Assembly: GCF_004522155.1 (NCBI RefSeq)
Contig: NZ_SDEA01000002.1
Span: forward strand, 186,001 to 250,000
Direction: 5' to 3'
DNA length: 64,000 nt
DNA from: Paracoccus luteus
GTDB taxonomy: Bacteria > Pseudomonadota > Alphaproteobacteria > Rhodobacterales > Rhodobacteraceae
Part shown: positions 54,435 through 62,668 of the stretch, in pieces
Layout of the letters: the number at the start of each line of letters is the position of its first letter
Numbering within the stretch: position 1 is the stretch's first letter
Notes under the pieces: model-generated
Databases searched by the model: none
The model's input: only the letters and a program-made list of their open reading frames with translations
Told to the model about the DNA's origin: nothing
Program-made: the position numbers and the translations under genes

Positions 54435-55178
54435 ATGCAACTGGAAATCGTCGTGGACGACGCCGAGGGGCTGGCGCTGGCCGCTGCCGGCGGCGCCGAC
54501 CGGATCGAGCTGTGCGCGGCGCTGGCGCTTGGCGCGCTGACGCCCTCGGCCGGGCTGATGCGCCTTGCGGCCGATTGCGGGGTGCCGGTTCATGCCATGA
54601 TCCGCCCGCGGGCCGGGGATTTCCGGTTTTCGCCCGCCGATCTCGCCATTGCGCTGGACGACATCCGCGCCGCCCGCGCGGCGGGGCTGGCGGGCGTCGT
54701 CATCGGCGTCTCGGCCCCCGACGGGCGGCTGGATGCCGTTGCGCTGGCGCGCCAGACCGACGCCGCCGGGCCGATGGAGGTGACGCTGCACCGCTGTTTC
54801 GACGTGACGCCGGACGCCGCGCAGGCGCTTGAGACGGCGGTGGCGCTGGGCGTGACGCGGATCATGACCGCGGGCCACGCGCCCTGCGCGGTGGACGGGG
54901 CCGGGGAACTCGCCGCGCTGGTGCGCCAGTCGGCGGGCCGGGTGCAGGTCATGGCCGGCGGCGGGGTCGTTCCGGCGCATGTCCCCGCGCTGGCCTCCTG
55001 CGGGGTGGATGCGGTCCATGCGTCGTGCAGCGTGCCCCGCCCCGTCACCGGCCCGCTGGGCAGCCTGCGCATCGCGCCCGAACGCCCGCGCGCCGACGCC
55101 GCCCTGATCGCCGCGCTGCGCAAGGCCGTGAACGCGGCGGCCGCGGCGGGGGCTTTCCTTGCCCGCCAAACGGATTAG
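54435..55178 (+). CDS. cutC: CutC family protein
   Basis: 247-residue TIM-barrel protein of the CutC family, long annotated as a copper homeostasis factor though its role is disputed. Motifs: EIVVDDAEGLALAAAGGADRIELCAALALGALTPSAG, VHAMIRPRAGDFRFS, VTLHRCFDVTPD, VQVMAGGGVVPAHVP. Divergent from the ROK gene (64 bp) and 20 bp before xdhA. Confidence 0.92.
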   Translation: MQLEIVVDDAEGLALAAAGGADRIELCAALALGALTPSAGLMRLAADCGVPVHAMIRPRAGDFRFSPADLAIALDDIRAARAAGLAGVVIGVSAPDGRLDAVALARQTDAAGPMEVTLHRCFDVTPDAAQALETAVALGVTRIMTAGHAPCAVDGAGELAALVRQSAGRVQVMAGGGVVPAHVPALASCGVDAVHASCSVPRPVTGPLGSLRIAPERPRADAALIAALRKAVNAAAAAGAFLARQTD

Positions 55179-55198
55179 GCTGTGTGGCGGAGGCCCCG

Positions 55199-56644
55199 AT
55201 GCTGCAATTCCTGCTGAACGACGACGAGATCCGCCTGACGGAATGCGGCGCTTCCGACACGCTGCTGGATTTCCTGCGCATCGGCCGCCGCCTGACCGGC
55301 ACCAAGGAAGGCTGCGCCGAGGGCGACTGCGGCGCCTGCACGGTGATGCTGGGCCGCCTGCACGACGGCCGGCTGGTCTATGAGCCAGTGAACGCCTGCA
55401 TCCGATTTCTCGCGTCCTGCCACGGCTGCCACGTCGTCACGGTCGAGCATCTGCGCGACCCGGATGGCGGGTTGCACGCGGTCCAGCGCGCGATGGTGGA
55501 CCACCACGCCAGCCAGTGCGGGTTCTGCACGCCCGGCTTTGTCATGGCGCTTTACGGGCTGTGGATGACCAACCCCGACGCCGACATGACCGCGATCGAG
55601 ACGGCGCTGCAGGGCAATTTGTGCCGCTGCACCGGCTATGCGCCGATCGTGCGGGCGGCGCAGGCGGTGCTGGCCGCGGGCGGGCAGGCGGGCGACCGCA
55701 TCGCGCGCGAACGGGACGAGGTGACGGCGCGTCTGGCCGCCATGCAGGGGGGCCGGGTCGAGGTGGCGCGCGGGGACGACCGCGCGATCCTGCCCGCCGA
55801 CGTGGACGATCTGGCGGCGGTTCTGGTCGAACACCCCGATGCCACCATCGTCGCGGGCGCGACCGATGTGGGGCTGTGGGTGACCAAGTTCCTGCGCCCG
55901 ATCTCGCCCGCCGTGTTCATCGGCCATCTGGATGGGCTGAAGCGGATCGACGTCGGGGACGACATCCGCATCGGCGCCGGCGTCACCTATACCGAGGCCG
56001 TGCCCCTGATCGAATCCGAGTTTCCCGAGGTCAGCGACTATTGGCACCGCATCGGCGGCTGGCAGGTCCGCAACATGGGCACCATCGGCGGCAACATCGC
56101 CAACGGCTCGCCCATCGGGGAAAGCCCGCCGCTGATGATCGCCTTGGGCGCGCGGCTGGTGCTGCGCCACGGCGACACGCGGCGCGAGATCGCGCTGGAG
56201 GATTTCTTCATCGCCTATGGCCAGCAGGACCGCCGTCCGGGCGAGTTCGTGGAAACAGTCATCCTGCCGCGCCGGGGCAATGCGCTGGTCGCGGCCTACA
56301 AGATCTCGAAACGCCAGTCGGCCGACATCTCGGCCGTGGCGGCGGGGTTCCGCATCGAGGTGGCAGGCGGCGTGATCACATCCGCGCGCGTGGCGTTCGG
56401 CGGCATGGCGGGGACGCCGAAACGCGCCGCAGCGGCCGAGGCGGCGCTGACCGGCGCGCCGTTTTCGGCGGAAACCTTCGCGGCTGCGGGCGAGGCGGTG
56501 CAGGATGACTTCCAGCCGCTGGGCGACTGGCGGGCCAGCGCCGATTATCGCCGCGCCATCGCGCGCAACTTTTTCCGGCGGTTCTGGCTGGAACAGGCGG
56601 GCGGCGACCAGCCGGTGCGGCTGGCCCGCGTCGCGGGGGACTGA
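55199..56644 (+). CDS. xdhA: Xanthine dehydrogenase small subunit (2Fe-2S and FAD domains)
   Basis: 481 residues. N-terminal ferredoxin [2Fe-2S] site GCAEGDCGACTVMLG with CIRFLASCHGCHV; second cluster SQCGFCTPGFVMALY and GNLCRCTGYAPI. FAD domain from ~190: TIVAGATDVGLWVTK and MGTIGGNIANGSPIGESPP. GGAGG lies 5 bp before ATG 55199; the longer frame upstream is a shadow of cutC. Starts the xdhABC-guaD operon, supplying urate for PuuD. Confidence 0.95.
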   Translation: MLQFLLNDDEIRLTECGASDTLLDFLRIGRRLTGTKEGCAEGDCGACTVMLGRLHDGRLVYEPVNACIRFLASCHGCHVVTVEHLRDPDGGLHAVQRAMVDHHASQCGFCTPGFVMALYGLWMTNPDADMTAIETALQGNLCRCTGYAPIVRAAQAVLAAGGQAGDRIARERDEVTARLAAMQGGRVEVARGDDRAILPADVDDLAAVLVEHPDATIVAGATDVGLWVTKFLRPISPAVFIGHLDGLKRIDVGDDIRIGAGVTYTEAVPLIESEFPEVSDYWHRIGGWQVRNMGTIGGNIANGSPIGESPPLMIALGARLVLRHGDTRREIALEDFFIAYGQQDRRPGEFVETVILPRRGNALVAAYKISKRQSADISAVAAGFRIEVAGGVITSARVAFGGMAGTPKRAAAAEAALTGAPFSAETFAAAGEAVQDDFQPLGDWRASADYRRAIARNFFRRFWLEQAGGDQPVRLARVAGD

Positions 56645-56646
56645 CC

Positions 56647-58971
56647 ATGAAGGACGCGACCGACAGCATTATCCGCGGCGGCGTGCATCAATCCGTCCCG
56701 CATGACTCGGCCACGCTGCACGTCACCGGCCGGGCCGATTACACTGACGATATCGTCGAACCCACGGGCACGCTGCACGCCTATCTGGGCCTGTCGCAGG
56801 TGGCGCACGGGCGCATCCGGGAGATGGACCTTGACGCGGTGCGCGCCGCGCCCGGCGTCGTCGGCGTGCTGACCGCCGCCGATCTTCCGGGGCGCAACGA
56901 CGTCTCGCCGCAGGGGCGCAACGACGACCCGATCCTGGCCGAGGGCGAGGTCCGGTTCTGGGGCCAGCCGGTCTTCGCCGTGATCGCCACGACCCGCGAC
57001 CAGGCGCGCCGCGCGGCGGCGCTGGCGCGCATCGACTATGACCCGCTGCCGCATCTGCTGGACCCCATCGCCGCCCGCGACGGCGGCGCGGATTACGTGG
57101 CCGATCCCCTGACCCTGACCCGCGGCGACGCCGACGCGGCGCTGGCATCCGCGCCGCGCCGCATCGACGGGCGGTTCACCATCGGCGGGCAGGACCATTT
57201 TTATCTGGAGGGCCAGATCGCGCTGGCCATCCCCGGCGAGCGGGACGAGATCACCATCCACGTGTCCACCCAGCACCCGACCGAGGTGCAGCACATGGTC
57301 GCCCACGCGCTGGGGGTGCCCGCCGCGGCGGTGGTCGTCAACATGCGGCGCATGGGCGGCGGGTTCGGGGGCAAGGAAACCCAGATGAACCTGTTCGCCT
57401 GCGTGGCGGCGGTGGCGGCGAAACGCTGGGACCGCGCGGTCAAGCTGCGCCCCGACCGCGACGACGACATGACGGCCACGGGCAAGCGGCATGATTTCGT
57501 CGTGGATTACAGCGTCGGGTTCGACGACGAAGGGCGCATCCTGGGCGTCACCGGCGACTATTACGCGCGCTGCGGCTTTTCGGCCGATCTGTCGCAGGCG
57601 GTGACGGACCGGGCGCTGTTTCACGGCGACAACGCCTATTTCTATCCGGCGGTGCGGCTGCGGTCGCACCCGATGCGGACGAACACGGTGTCGAACACCG
57701 CCTTTCGCGGTTTCGGCGGCCCGCAGGGGGTCATCGTCGCCGAACGCATGGTCGAGGATATCGCCTATGCGCTGGGCCGCGATCCGCTGGCGGTGCGGCG
57801 CGCCAACCTTTACCGCGACGGCGACCTGACCCCCTATCACCAGACGGTCGAGGACATGATCCTGCCGCGCCTGCTGGACGATCTGGAAGCCTCGTCCGAT
57901 TACCAGCGCCGGCGGCAGGCGGTGCTGGACTGGAACGCGCGGGCGCAGGCGGGCGGCGGCCCGATCCGCCGCGGCATCGCGCTGACCCCGGTCAAGTTCG
58001 GCATCAGCTTTACCGCCACGCATTTCAACCAGGCGGGCGCGCTGGTCCATGTCTATGCCGACGGGTCCATCCACCTGAATCACGGCGGCTGCGAGATGGG
58101 GCAGGGCCTGCACGTCAAGGTCGCGCAGGTGGTGGCCGACGCCTTTCAGGTCGATCTGGGTCTTGTCCATGTCACCCGCACCGCGACCGACAAGGTGCCC
58201 AACACCTCGGCCACCGCGGCCTCCTCCGGGACCGATCTGAACGGCATGGCGGCGCTGGACGCCTGCCAGCAGATCCACGCGCGGCTGGTCGATTTCGCCT
58301 GCGCCGCCAAGGGGCTGACGCCGGATCAGGTCCGCTTTGAGGGCGGCTGCGTCCACATGGGCGGCGAGGCGATGCAATGGTCGCGGTTCATCGAAACCGC
58401 CTATCTCGCCCGCGTCCATCTGTCGGCGGCCGGGTTCTATCGCACGCCGAAAATCCACTGGAACCGCAAGACCGGGCAGGGGCGGCCGTTCTATTACTTC
58501 GCCTATGGCGCCGCCGTGACCGAGGTGTCGGTGGACACGCTGACCGGCGAATACCTGATCGAGCGCGCCGACATCCTGCACGACGCGGGCCGCAGCCTGA
58601 ACCCGGCGATCGACATCGGCCAGGTCGAGGGCGGCTATATACAGGGCGTCGGCTGGCTGACCAGCGAGGAGCTGTGGTGGGACGAAGCCGGCCGGCTGCG
58701 GACCCACGCGCCCTCGACCTATAAAATCCCGCTGGCGGGGGACCGGCCGCGCATCTTCAACGTGGCGCTGGCCGACTGGTCGGAAAACCGCGAGATGACG
58801 ATCAAGCGGTCCAAGGCGGTCGGCGAGCCGCCGCTGATGCTGGGCATCTCGGCCTTTCAGGCCATCGGCATGGCGGTCGCCTCGGTCGCGGATTACCGCG
58901 AGAACCCGCGGCTGGACGCGCCCGCGACGCCGGAACGGGTGCTGATGGCGGTGGAACGGCTGCGGCGATGA
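56647..58971 (+). CDS. xdhB: Xanthine dehydrogenase large subunit (molybdopterin)
   Basis: 774 residues; oxidises hypoxanthine and xanthine to urate. Molybdopterin motifs GGGFGGKETQMN, FRGFGGPQGVIVAERMVEDIA, and NHGGCEMGQGLHVKVAQV. The catalytic Glu is in KAVGEPPLMLG near the C-terminus. It starts 3 bp after xdhA; its stop overlaps xdhC (ATGA). Confidence 0.96.
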   Translation: MKDATDSIIRGGVHQSVPHDSATLHVTGRADYTDDIVEPTGTLHAYLGLSQVAHGRIREMDLDAVRAAPGVVGVLTAADLPGRNDVSPQGRNDDPILAEGEVRFWGQPVFAVIATTRDQARRAAALARIDYDPLPHLLDPIAARDGGADYVADPLTLTRGDADAALASAPRRIDGRFTIGGQDHFYLEGQIALAIPGERDEITIHVSTQHPTEVQHMVAHALGVPAAAVVVNMRRMGGGFGGKETQMNLFACVAAVAAKRWDRAVKLRPDRDDDMTATGKRHDFVVDYSVGFDDEGRILGVTGDYYARCGFSADLSQAVTDRALFHGDNAYFYPAVRLRSHPMRTNTVSNTAFRGFGGPQGVIVAERMVEDIAYALGRDPLAVRRANLYRDGDLTPYHQTVEDMILPRLLDDLEASSDYQRRRQAVLDWNARAQAGGGPIRRGIALTPVKFGISFTATHFNQAGALVHVYADGSIHLNHGGCEMGQGLHVKVAQVVADAFQVDLGLVHVTRTATDKVPNTSATAASSGTDLNGMAALDACQQIHARLVDFACAAKGLTPDQVRFEGGCVHMGGEAMQWSRFIETAYLARVHLSAAGFYRTPKIHWNRKTGQGRPFYYFAYGAAVTEVSVDTLTGEYLIERADILHDAGRSLNPAIDIGQVEGGYIQGVGWLTSEELWWDEAGRLRTHAPSTYKIPLAGDRPRIFNVALADWSENREMTIKRSKAVGEPPLMLGISAFQAIGMAVASVADYRENPRLDAPATPERVLMAVERLRR

Positions 58972-59696
58972 TCCGCGTCCGCATCAGTTCGGTGCGCGGG
59001 TCCGCCCCGCGCGAGGCAGGGGCCGAGATGATGGTCGGCGCCGACACCGTCACCGGCAGCATCGGCGGCGGGGCGCTGGAATACATGGCCATCGACCGCG
59101 CCCGTGCGATGCTGGCGCGGGCCGAGGATCGCGCCACGATGGACGTGCCCCTTGGCCCCGAGATCGGGCAATGCTGCGGCGGGCGCGTCGCGCTGGTGCT
59201 GGACCGCGCGCCCGCCACGCCGGAGCCGCCGCGCCCGCAGGTTCTCATCCTTGGCGCGGGGCATGTGGGCCGGGCGCTGGCCCGCGCGCTGGCCCCGCTG
59301 CCGCTGGCGCCGGTGCTGATCGACAGCCGCGCGGGGGAACTGGCGCAGGCGGGCGACGTTCCGACCCGCCTGACGCCCCTGCCCGAATCCGAGATCCGCG
59401 CCGCCCGCCTCGGCGCCGCCATCGTCATCGTCACCCACGACCACGCGCTGGATTTCCTGCTGGCCGCCGAGGCGCTGGCGCAGGGCCGCCGCGCCGCCTA
59501 TGTCGGCATGATCGGCAGCGCCACGAAACGCGCGGCCTTTGCCCGCCACGCCCGCGCGCAGGGTATCGACCCCGCCCCGCTGGTCTGCCCCATCGGGGCG
59601 AACCCGACGGGCGACAAGCGCCCCGCCGTCATCGCCGCCTTCGCCGCCACCGAAATCGCGGCCCGCCTGCTGACCCCTGCCAGGACCGACGCATGA
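58968..59696 (+). CDS. xdhC: Xanthine dehydrogenase accessory protein XdhC
   Basis: 242 residues. Binds the molybdenum cofactor and inserts it, sulfurated, into XdhB. N-terminal SVRGSAPREAGAEMMV and GSIGGGALE, then GQCCGGRV and a Rossmann domain (VLILGAGHVGRALARAL) ending YVGMIGSATKRA. The N-terminus is shorter than in many homologs. Overlaps both neighbours by ATGA, within the operon. Confidence 0.93.
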   Translation: MIRVRISSVRGSAPREAGAEMMVGADTVTGSIGGGALEYMAIDRARAMLARAEDRATMDVPLGPEIGQCCGGRVALVLDRAPATPEPPRPQVLILGAGHVGRALARALAPLPLAPVLIDSRAGELAQAGDVPTRLTPLPESEIRAARLGAAIVIVTHDHALDFLLAAEALAQGRRAAYVGMIGSATKRAAFARHARAQGIDPAPLVCPIGANPTGDKRPAVIAAFAATEIAARLLTPARTDA

Positions 59697-60976
59697 GAAC
59701 GCTGATTCGTGGCCGCCTGCTGACGTTCCACGCCGACCCCTCGGACAGCGCCGAAGCGCACCGTTATGTCGAGGACGGCGCGCTGATCGTCGCCGACGGG
59801 CGCATCGAGGCGGTCGGCGACTACGCCGCCCTTCGCGCTGATGGCCTGGCCGAGATCGACCACCGGCCGCATCTGATCCTGCCCGGATTCATCGACCCGC
59901 ATCTCCATTTCCCGCAACTGCAGGTCACGGCCAGCTGGGGGTCGGACCTGCTGGACTGGCTGACGCGTTACACCTTCCCCGAGGAAAGCCGCTTTGCCGA
60001 CCCCGGCCACGCGGCCTGGGCGGCGGGTGCGTTCCTGGACGAACTGGCGCGGGCGGGGACGACCACGGCAAGCGTCTACGCCTCCAGCCACGCCGCGTCG
60101 GCGGATGCGCTGCTGGCCGAGGCGGACCGGCGTGGGCTGCGGATGAACGTCGGCAAGGTGATGATGGACCGCAACGCCCCGCCTGGCGTGCTGGACACGG
60201 CGCAGACGTCCTACGACGACAGCGCCGCGCTGGCCCGGCGCTGGCACGGGCAGGGGCGGCTTTCCTATGTGATCACACCGCGTTTCGCGATCACCTCGAC
60301 GCCCGAACAGCTGGCGGCGGCGCAGGCGCTGGCGCAGGACTTCCCCGACTGCCCGATCCAGACGCATCTGTCGGAAAACGGCGACGAGATCGCGCTGACC
60401 ATGCAGCTTTATCCCGACCGGCGCGACTATCTGGACATCTATGACCACTTCGGCCTGCTGGGCCAGCGCAGCCTGATGGGCCATTGCCTGCATCTGTCGG
60501 ATGTCGAGATTGCGCGCATGGCCGAGACCGGCACCCGCGCCATCGCCTGCCCGACCTCGAACCTGTTCCTCGGCTCCGGCCTCTTCGACCGCAAGCGCCT
60601 GCACGGCGAAGGCGTCGTCACCGGCATCGCCACCGACATCGGCGGCGGCACCGACTGGTCGATGCTGCGGACCTTGGGCGAGGGCTACAAGGTCTCGCAG
60701 ATGCGCGGCCACCGGCTGCATCCGCTGGAACTGATGCACTGGGCCACGCGCGGCAACGCCCTGGCGATGGGGCTGGCCGACCGCATCGGCACGCTGGACG
60801 CCGGAACCGAGGCCGATCTGGTGGTGCTGGACGCCCGCGCCACCCCCGCCATGCGGCTGCGGATGGACCGCGCCGCCGATCTGGCCGACGAATTGTTCGT
60901 GCTGACCACGATGGGCGACGACCGGGCGGTGGTCGAAACCTATGCCGCGGGCCGCGCCATGAAAAAGCCGGGCTGA
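59693..60976 (+). CDS. guaD: Guanine deaminase
   Basis: Zinc amidohydrolase (427 residues) converting guanine to xanthine, which XdhAB then oxidises. Motifs: PGFIDPHLHFPQLQVT (HxH ligands), IQTHLSENGDEI (His), GHCLHLSD (His) and TDIGGGTDWSML (Asp). Start ATG 59693 overlaps the xdhC stop; last gene of the operon, with a hairpin at its stop codon. Confidence 0.95.
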   Translation: MRTLIRGRLLTFHADPSDSAEAHRYVEDGALIVADGRIEAVGDYAALRADGLAEIDHRPHLILPGFIDPHLHFPQLQVTASWGSDLLDWLTRYTFPEESRFADPGHAAWAAGAFLDELARAGTTTASVYASSHAASADALLAEADRRGLRMNVGKVMMDRNAPPGVLDTAQTSYDDSAALARRWHGQGRLSYVITPRFAITSTPEQLAAAQALAQDFPDCPIQTHLSENGDEIALTMQLYPDRRDYLDIYDHFGLLGQRSLMGHCLHLSDVEIARMAETGTRAIACPTSNLFLGSGLFDRKRLHGEGVVTGIATDIGGGTDWSMLRTLGEGYKVSQMRGHRLHPLELMHWATRGNALAMGLADRIGTLDAGTEADLVVLDARATPAMRLRMDRAADLADELFVLTTMGDDRAVVETYAAGRAMKKPG

Positions 60977-60993
60977 CGCGCCCGGCTTCTTCT
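60966..60993. terminator. Bidirectional rho-independent terminator after guaD and phyR
   Basis: AGCCGGGC (60966-60973) pairs with GCCCGGCT (60980-60987), an 8-bp stem with loop TGACGC, followed on plus by TTCTTCTT. On the minus strand the stem is followed by TTTTT, so it can also end phyR transcripts. The left arm includes the guaD C-terminal codons. Confidence 0.75.
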
Positions 60994-61019
60994 TGGTCCA
61001 AATACTCTCGCCGAAGGCG

Positions 61020-61823
61020 TCAGGCCGCCCCCAGCCCCTCGGTCGAGGCGAAGAACATCGCCTGGCTGACCGCCGAGCGGACCTGTTCCTCGGAATAGGG
61101 CTTGGAAATCAGGAACGCCGGCTCCGGGCGGTCGCCGGTCAGCAGCCGTTCCGGGAAGGCGGTGATGAAGATCACCGGCACGTCGCCCAGGCTGCCCATC
61201 AGCTCGTTGACCGCATCGACGCCGGACGACCCGTCGGCCAGCTGGATGTCGGCCAGGATCAGGTCGGGGCGGCGGTCGGCCGCCAGTTCGATGGCGGCGG
61301 TGTGGGTGCGGGCGATGCCGGTCACCTCGTGGCCCATCGCCTGCACGATGCCCTTCAGGTCCATCGCGATGATCGTCTCGTCCTCGATCACCATGACGCG
61401 GCCGCGGATCGCGCGGCCCATCTCGTTCAGGGCGATCTGGACCAGCTCCTCGGCCTCGTCCTGTTCGACCTGCATGATCTGCGCGATCTGGTCATAGCGC
61501 AGTTCCTCGATGGTGCGCAGCAGCAGCGCCTCGCGCGAGTTGGCGGTCAGGCCGCGCAGGTGGCTTTGCGCCGTCGCCTCGCGGCCCGGCTGGTCCTCGA
61601 CCTCGACCGGCTGGCCCGAACTTTGCCAGATCACGTGAAAGGTGCGGAACAGCCCGATCCGCGTATCCTCGCCGTTCATCAGCGACCGGTCGGCCAGAAT
61701 CGCCTCCAGCGTGGCGGCGGCGTAATTGTCGCCGGCGGTCTGGCTGCCTGTCAGCGCGCGTGCGTAACGGCGCAGATAGGGCAGCTCACGGCCGATGGAT
61801 TGGGCAAGATCAGCAGCGGACAT
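61020..61823 (-). CDS. phyR: PhyR, general stress response anti-anti-sigma regulator
   Basis: 267 residues. N-terminal sigma-factor-like domain (SAADLAQSIGRELPYLRRYARALTGSQ, REALLLRTIEELRYDQIAQIM), then a receiver domain from ~140 (VMVIEDETIIAMDLKGIV) with phosphoacceptor Asp ~192 in LILADIQLADG and Lys in LISKPYSEEQ. When phosphorylated it binds NepR and frees EcfG. GAGGTTGCC precedes ATG 61823. Divergent from nepR-ecfG, the standard arrangement. Confidence 0.96.
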   Translation of the reverse strand: MSAADLAQSIGRELPYLRRYARALTGSQTAGDNYAAATLEAILADRSLMNGEDTRIGLFRTFHVIWQSSGQPVEVEDQPGREATAQSHLRGLTANSREALLLRTIEELRYDQIAQIMQVEQDEAEELVQIALNEMGRAIRGRVMVIEDETIIAMDLKGIVQAMGHEVTGIARTHTAAIELAADRRPDLILADIQLADGSSGVDAVNELMGSLGDVPVIFITAFPERLLTGDRPEPAFLISKPYSEEQVRSAVSQAMFFASTEGLGAA

Positions 61824-61850
61824 GGCAACCTCAAAAACTTGTCCCTTTCG

Positions 61851-61876
61851 GGAACTTTCACGAACGTCTAACGGTT
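61851..61876 (+). promoter_or_regulatory. EcfG-type promoter upstream of nepR
   Basis: GGAAC at 61851-61855, 17 bases, then GGTT at 61873-61876: close to the EcfG consensus GGAAC-N16/17-cGTT. It faces nepR-ecfG, indicating autoregulation of the stress module. No matching site facing phyR was found. Confidence 0.7.
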
Positions 61877-61915
61877 GGCCACCGTGCGCACAAGATTTCT
61901 GGGATAAACAAAAAA

Positions 61916-62062
61916 ATGAACATAAGGCGGGAAGAGCGCAAGCGCGCCGCCATCGAGAAGCAGATCGACGAGAATCTGCGGAAGGTGTATGAGCAGGAAA
62001 GTTCGCAGGACGTGCCGGATCGCTTCCTGTCGCTGCTGCAGCGATTGCGCGAGCAGGAGTAA
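61916..62062 (+). CDS. nepR: NepR anti-sigma factor
   Basis: 48-residue protein from the ATG at 61916, short for the family (~60). The conserved core is present: EKQIDENLRKVYEQ then VPDRFLSLLQRLREQE. It sequesters EcfG until PhyR takes it. The RBS is poor (an A-run precedes the ATG). Followed after 8 bp by ecfG. Confidence 0.9.
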   Translation: MNIRREERKRAAIEKQIDENLRKVYEQESSQDVPDRFLSLLQRLREQE

Positions 62063-62070
62063 CAGACGAG

Positions 62071-62655
62071 ATGACCCGCACGACAGAAGCGAATGCGCGG
62101 TCCGGCGACGACCCGCGCAGCGAGCTTGTGAACCACCTGCCCGCGTTGCGGGCCTTTGCGCTGTCGCTGACCCGCGAGGGCGCGTCCGCCGACGACCTGG
62201 TGCAGGACACAATCGTCAAGGCCTGGACCAACATGGACAAGTTCCAGGCGGGGACGAACCTGCGCGCCTGGCTGTTCACCATCCTGCGCAACACCTTCTA
62301 TTCCGCCCGCCGCAAGACCCGGCGCGAGGTCAGCGACACCGACGGCATCCACGCCGCCCGGCAGGCGACCCGCCCCGAGCATGACGGGCGGCTGGCCATG
62401 AACGATTTCCGCGTCGCGTTCGAGCAGCTGCCCGACGAACAGCGCGAGGCGCTGATCCTTGTCGGCGCGTCCGGTTTTTCCTACGAGGAGGCCGCGGGCA
62501 TGACCGGCGTCGCCGTGGGCACGGTCAAGTCGCGCGCCAATCGCGGGCGGCGGCGGCTGGCCGAGTTGCTGCACATGGTCGAAGGCGAGGAACTGGACAT
62601 GACCGATCGGGCCACCAAGGCCGTGATGGCGGCGCATCAGCCCGTTTCCCGCTAA
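62071..62655 (+). CDS. ecfG: EcfG-family RNA polymerase sigma factor
   Basis: 194-residue ECF sigma factor for the general stress response. Region 2: LPALRAFALSLTREGASADDLVQDTIVKAW and NLRAWLFTILRNTFYSARRK; region 4: LPDEQREALILVGASGFSYEEAAGMTGVAVGTVKSRANRGRRRL. GGAG is located ~11 nt before ATG 62071. Third member of the phyR-nepR-ecfG set; a kinase gene follows on the same strand. Confidence 0.95.
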   Translation: MTRTTEANARSGDDPRSELVNHLPALRAFALSLTREGASADDLVQDTIVKAWTNMDKFQAGTNLRAWLFTILRNTFYSARRKTRREVSDTDGIHAARQATRPEHDGRLAMNDFRVAFEQLPDEQREALILVGASGFSYEEAAGMTGVAVGTVKSRANRGRRRLAELLHMVEGEELDMTDRATKAVMAAHQPVSR

Positions 62656-62668
62656 GGCGCGCGGCGGC

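Noticed and set aside
56545..58707. 720-codon minus-strand open frame over xdhB
   Set aside because: Antisense shadow of a well-supported molybdenum enzyme gene.
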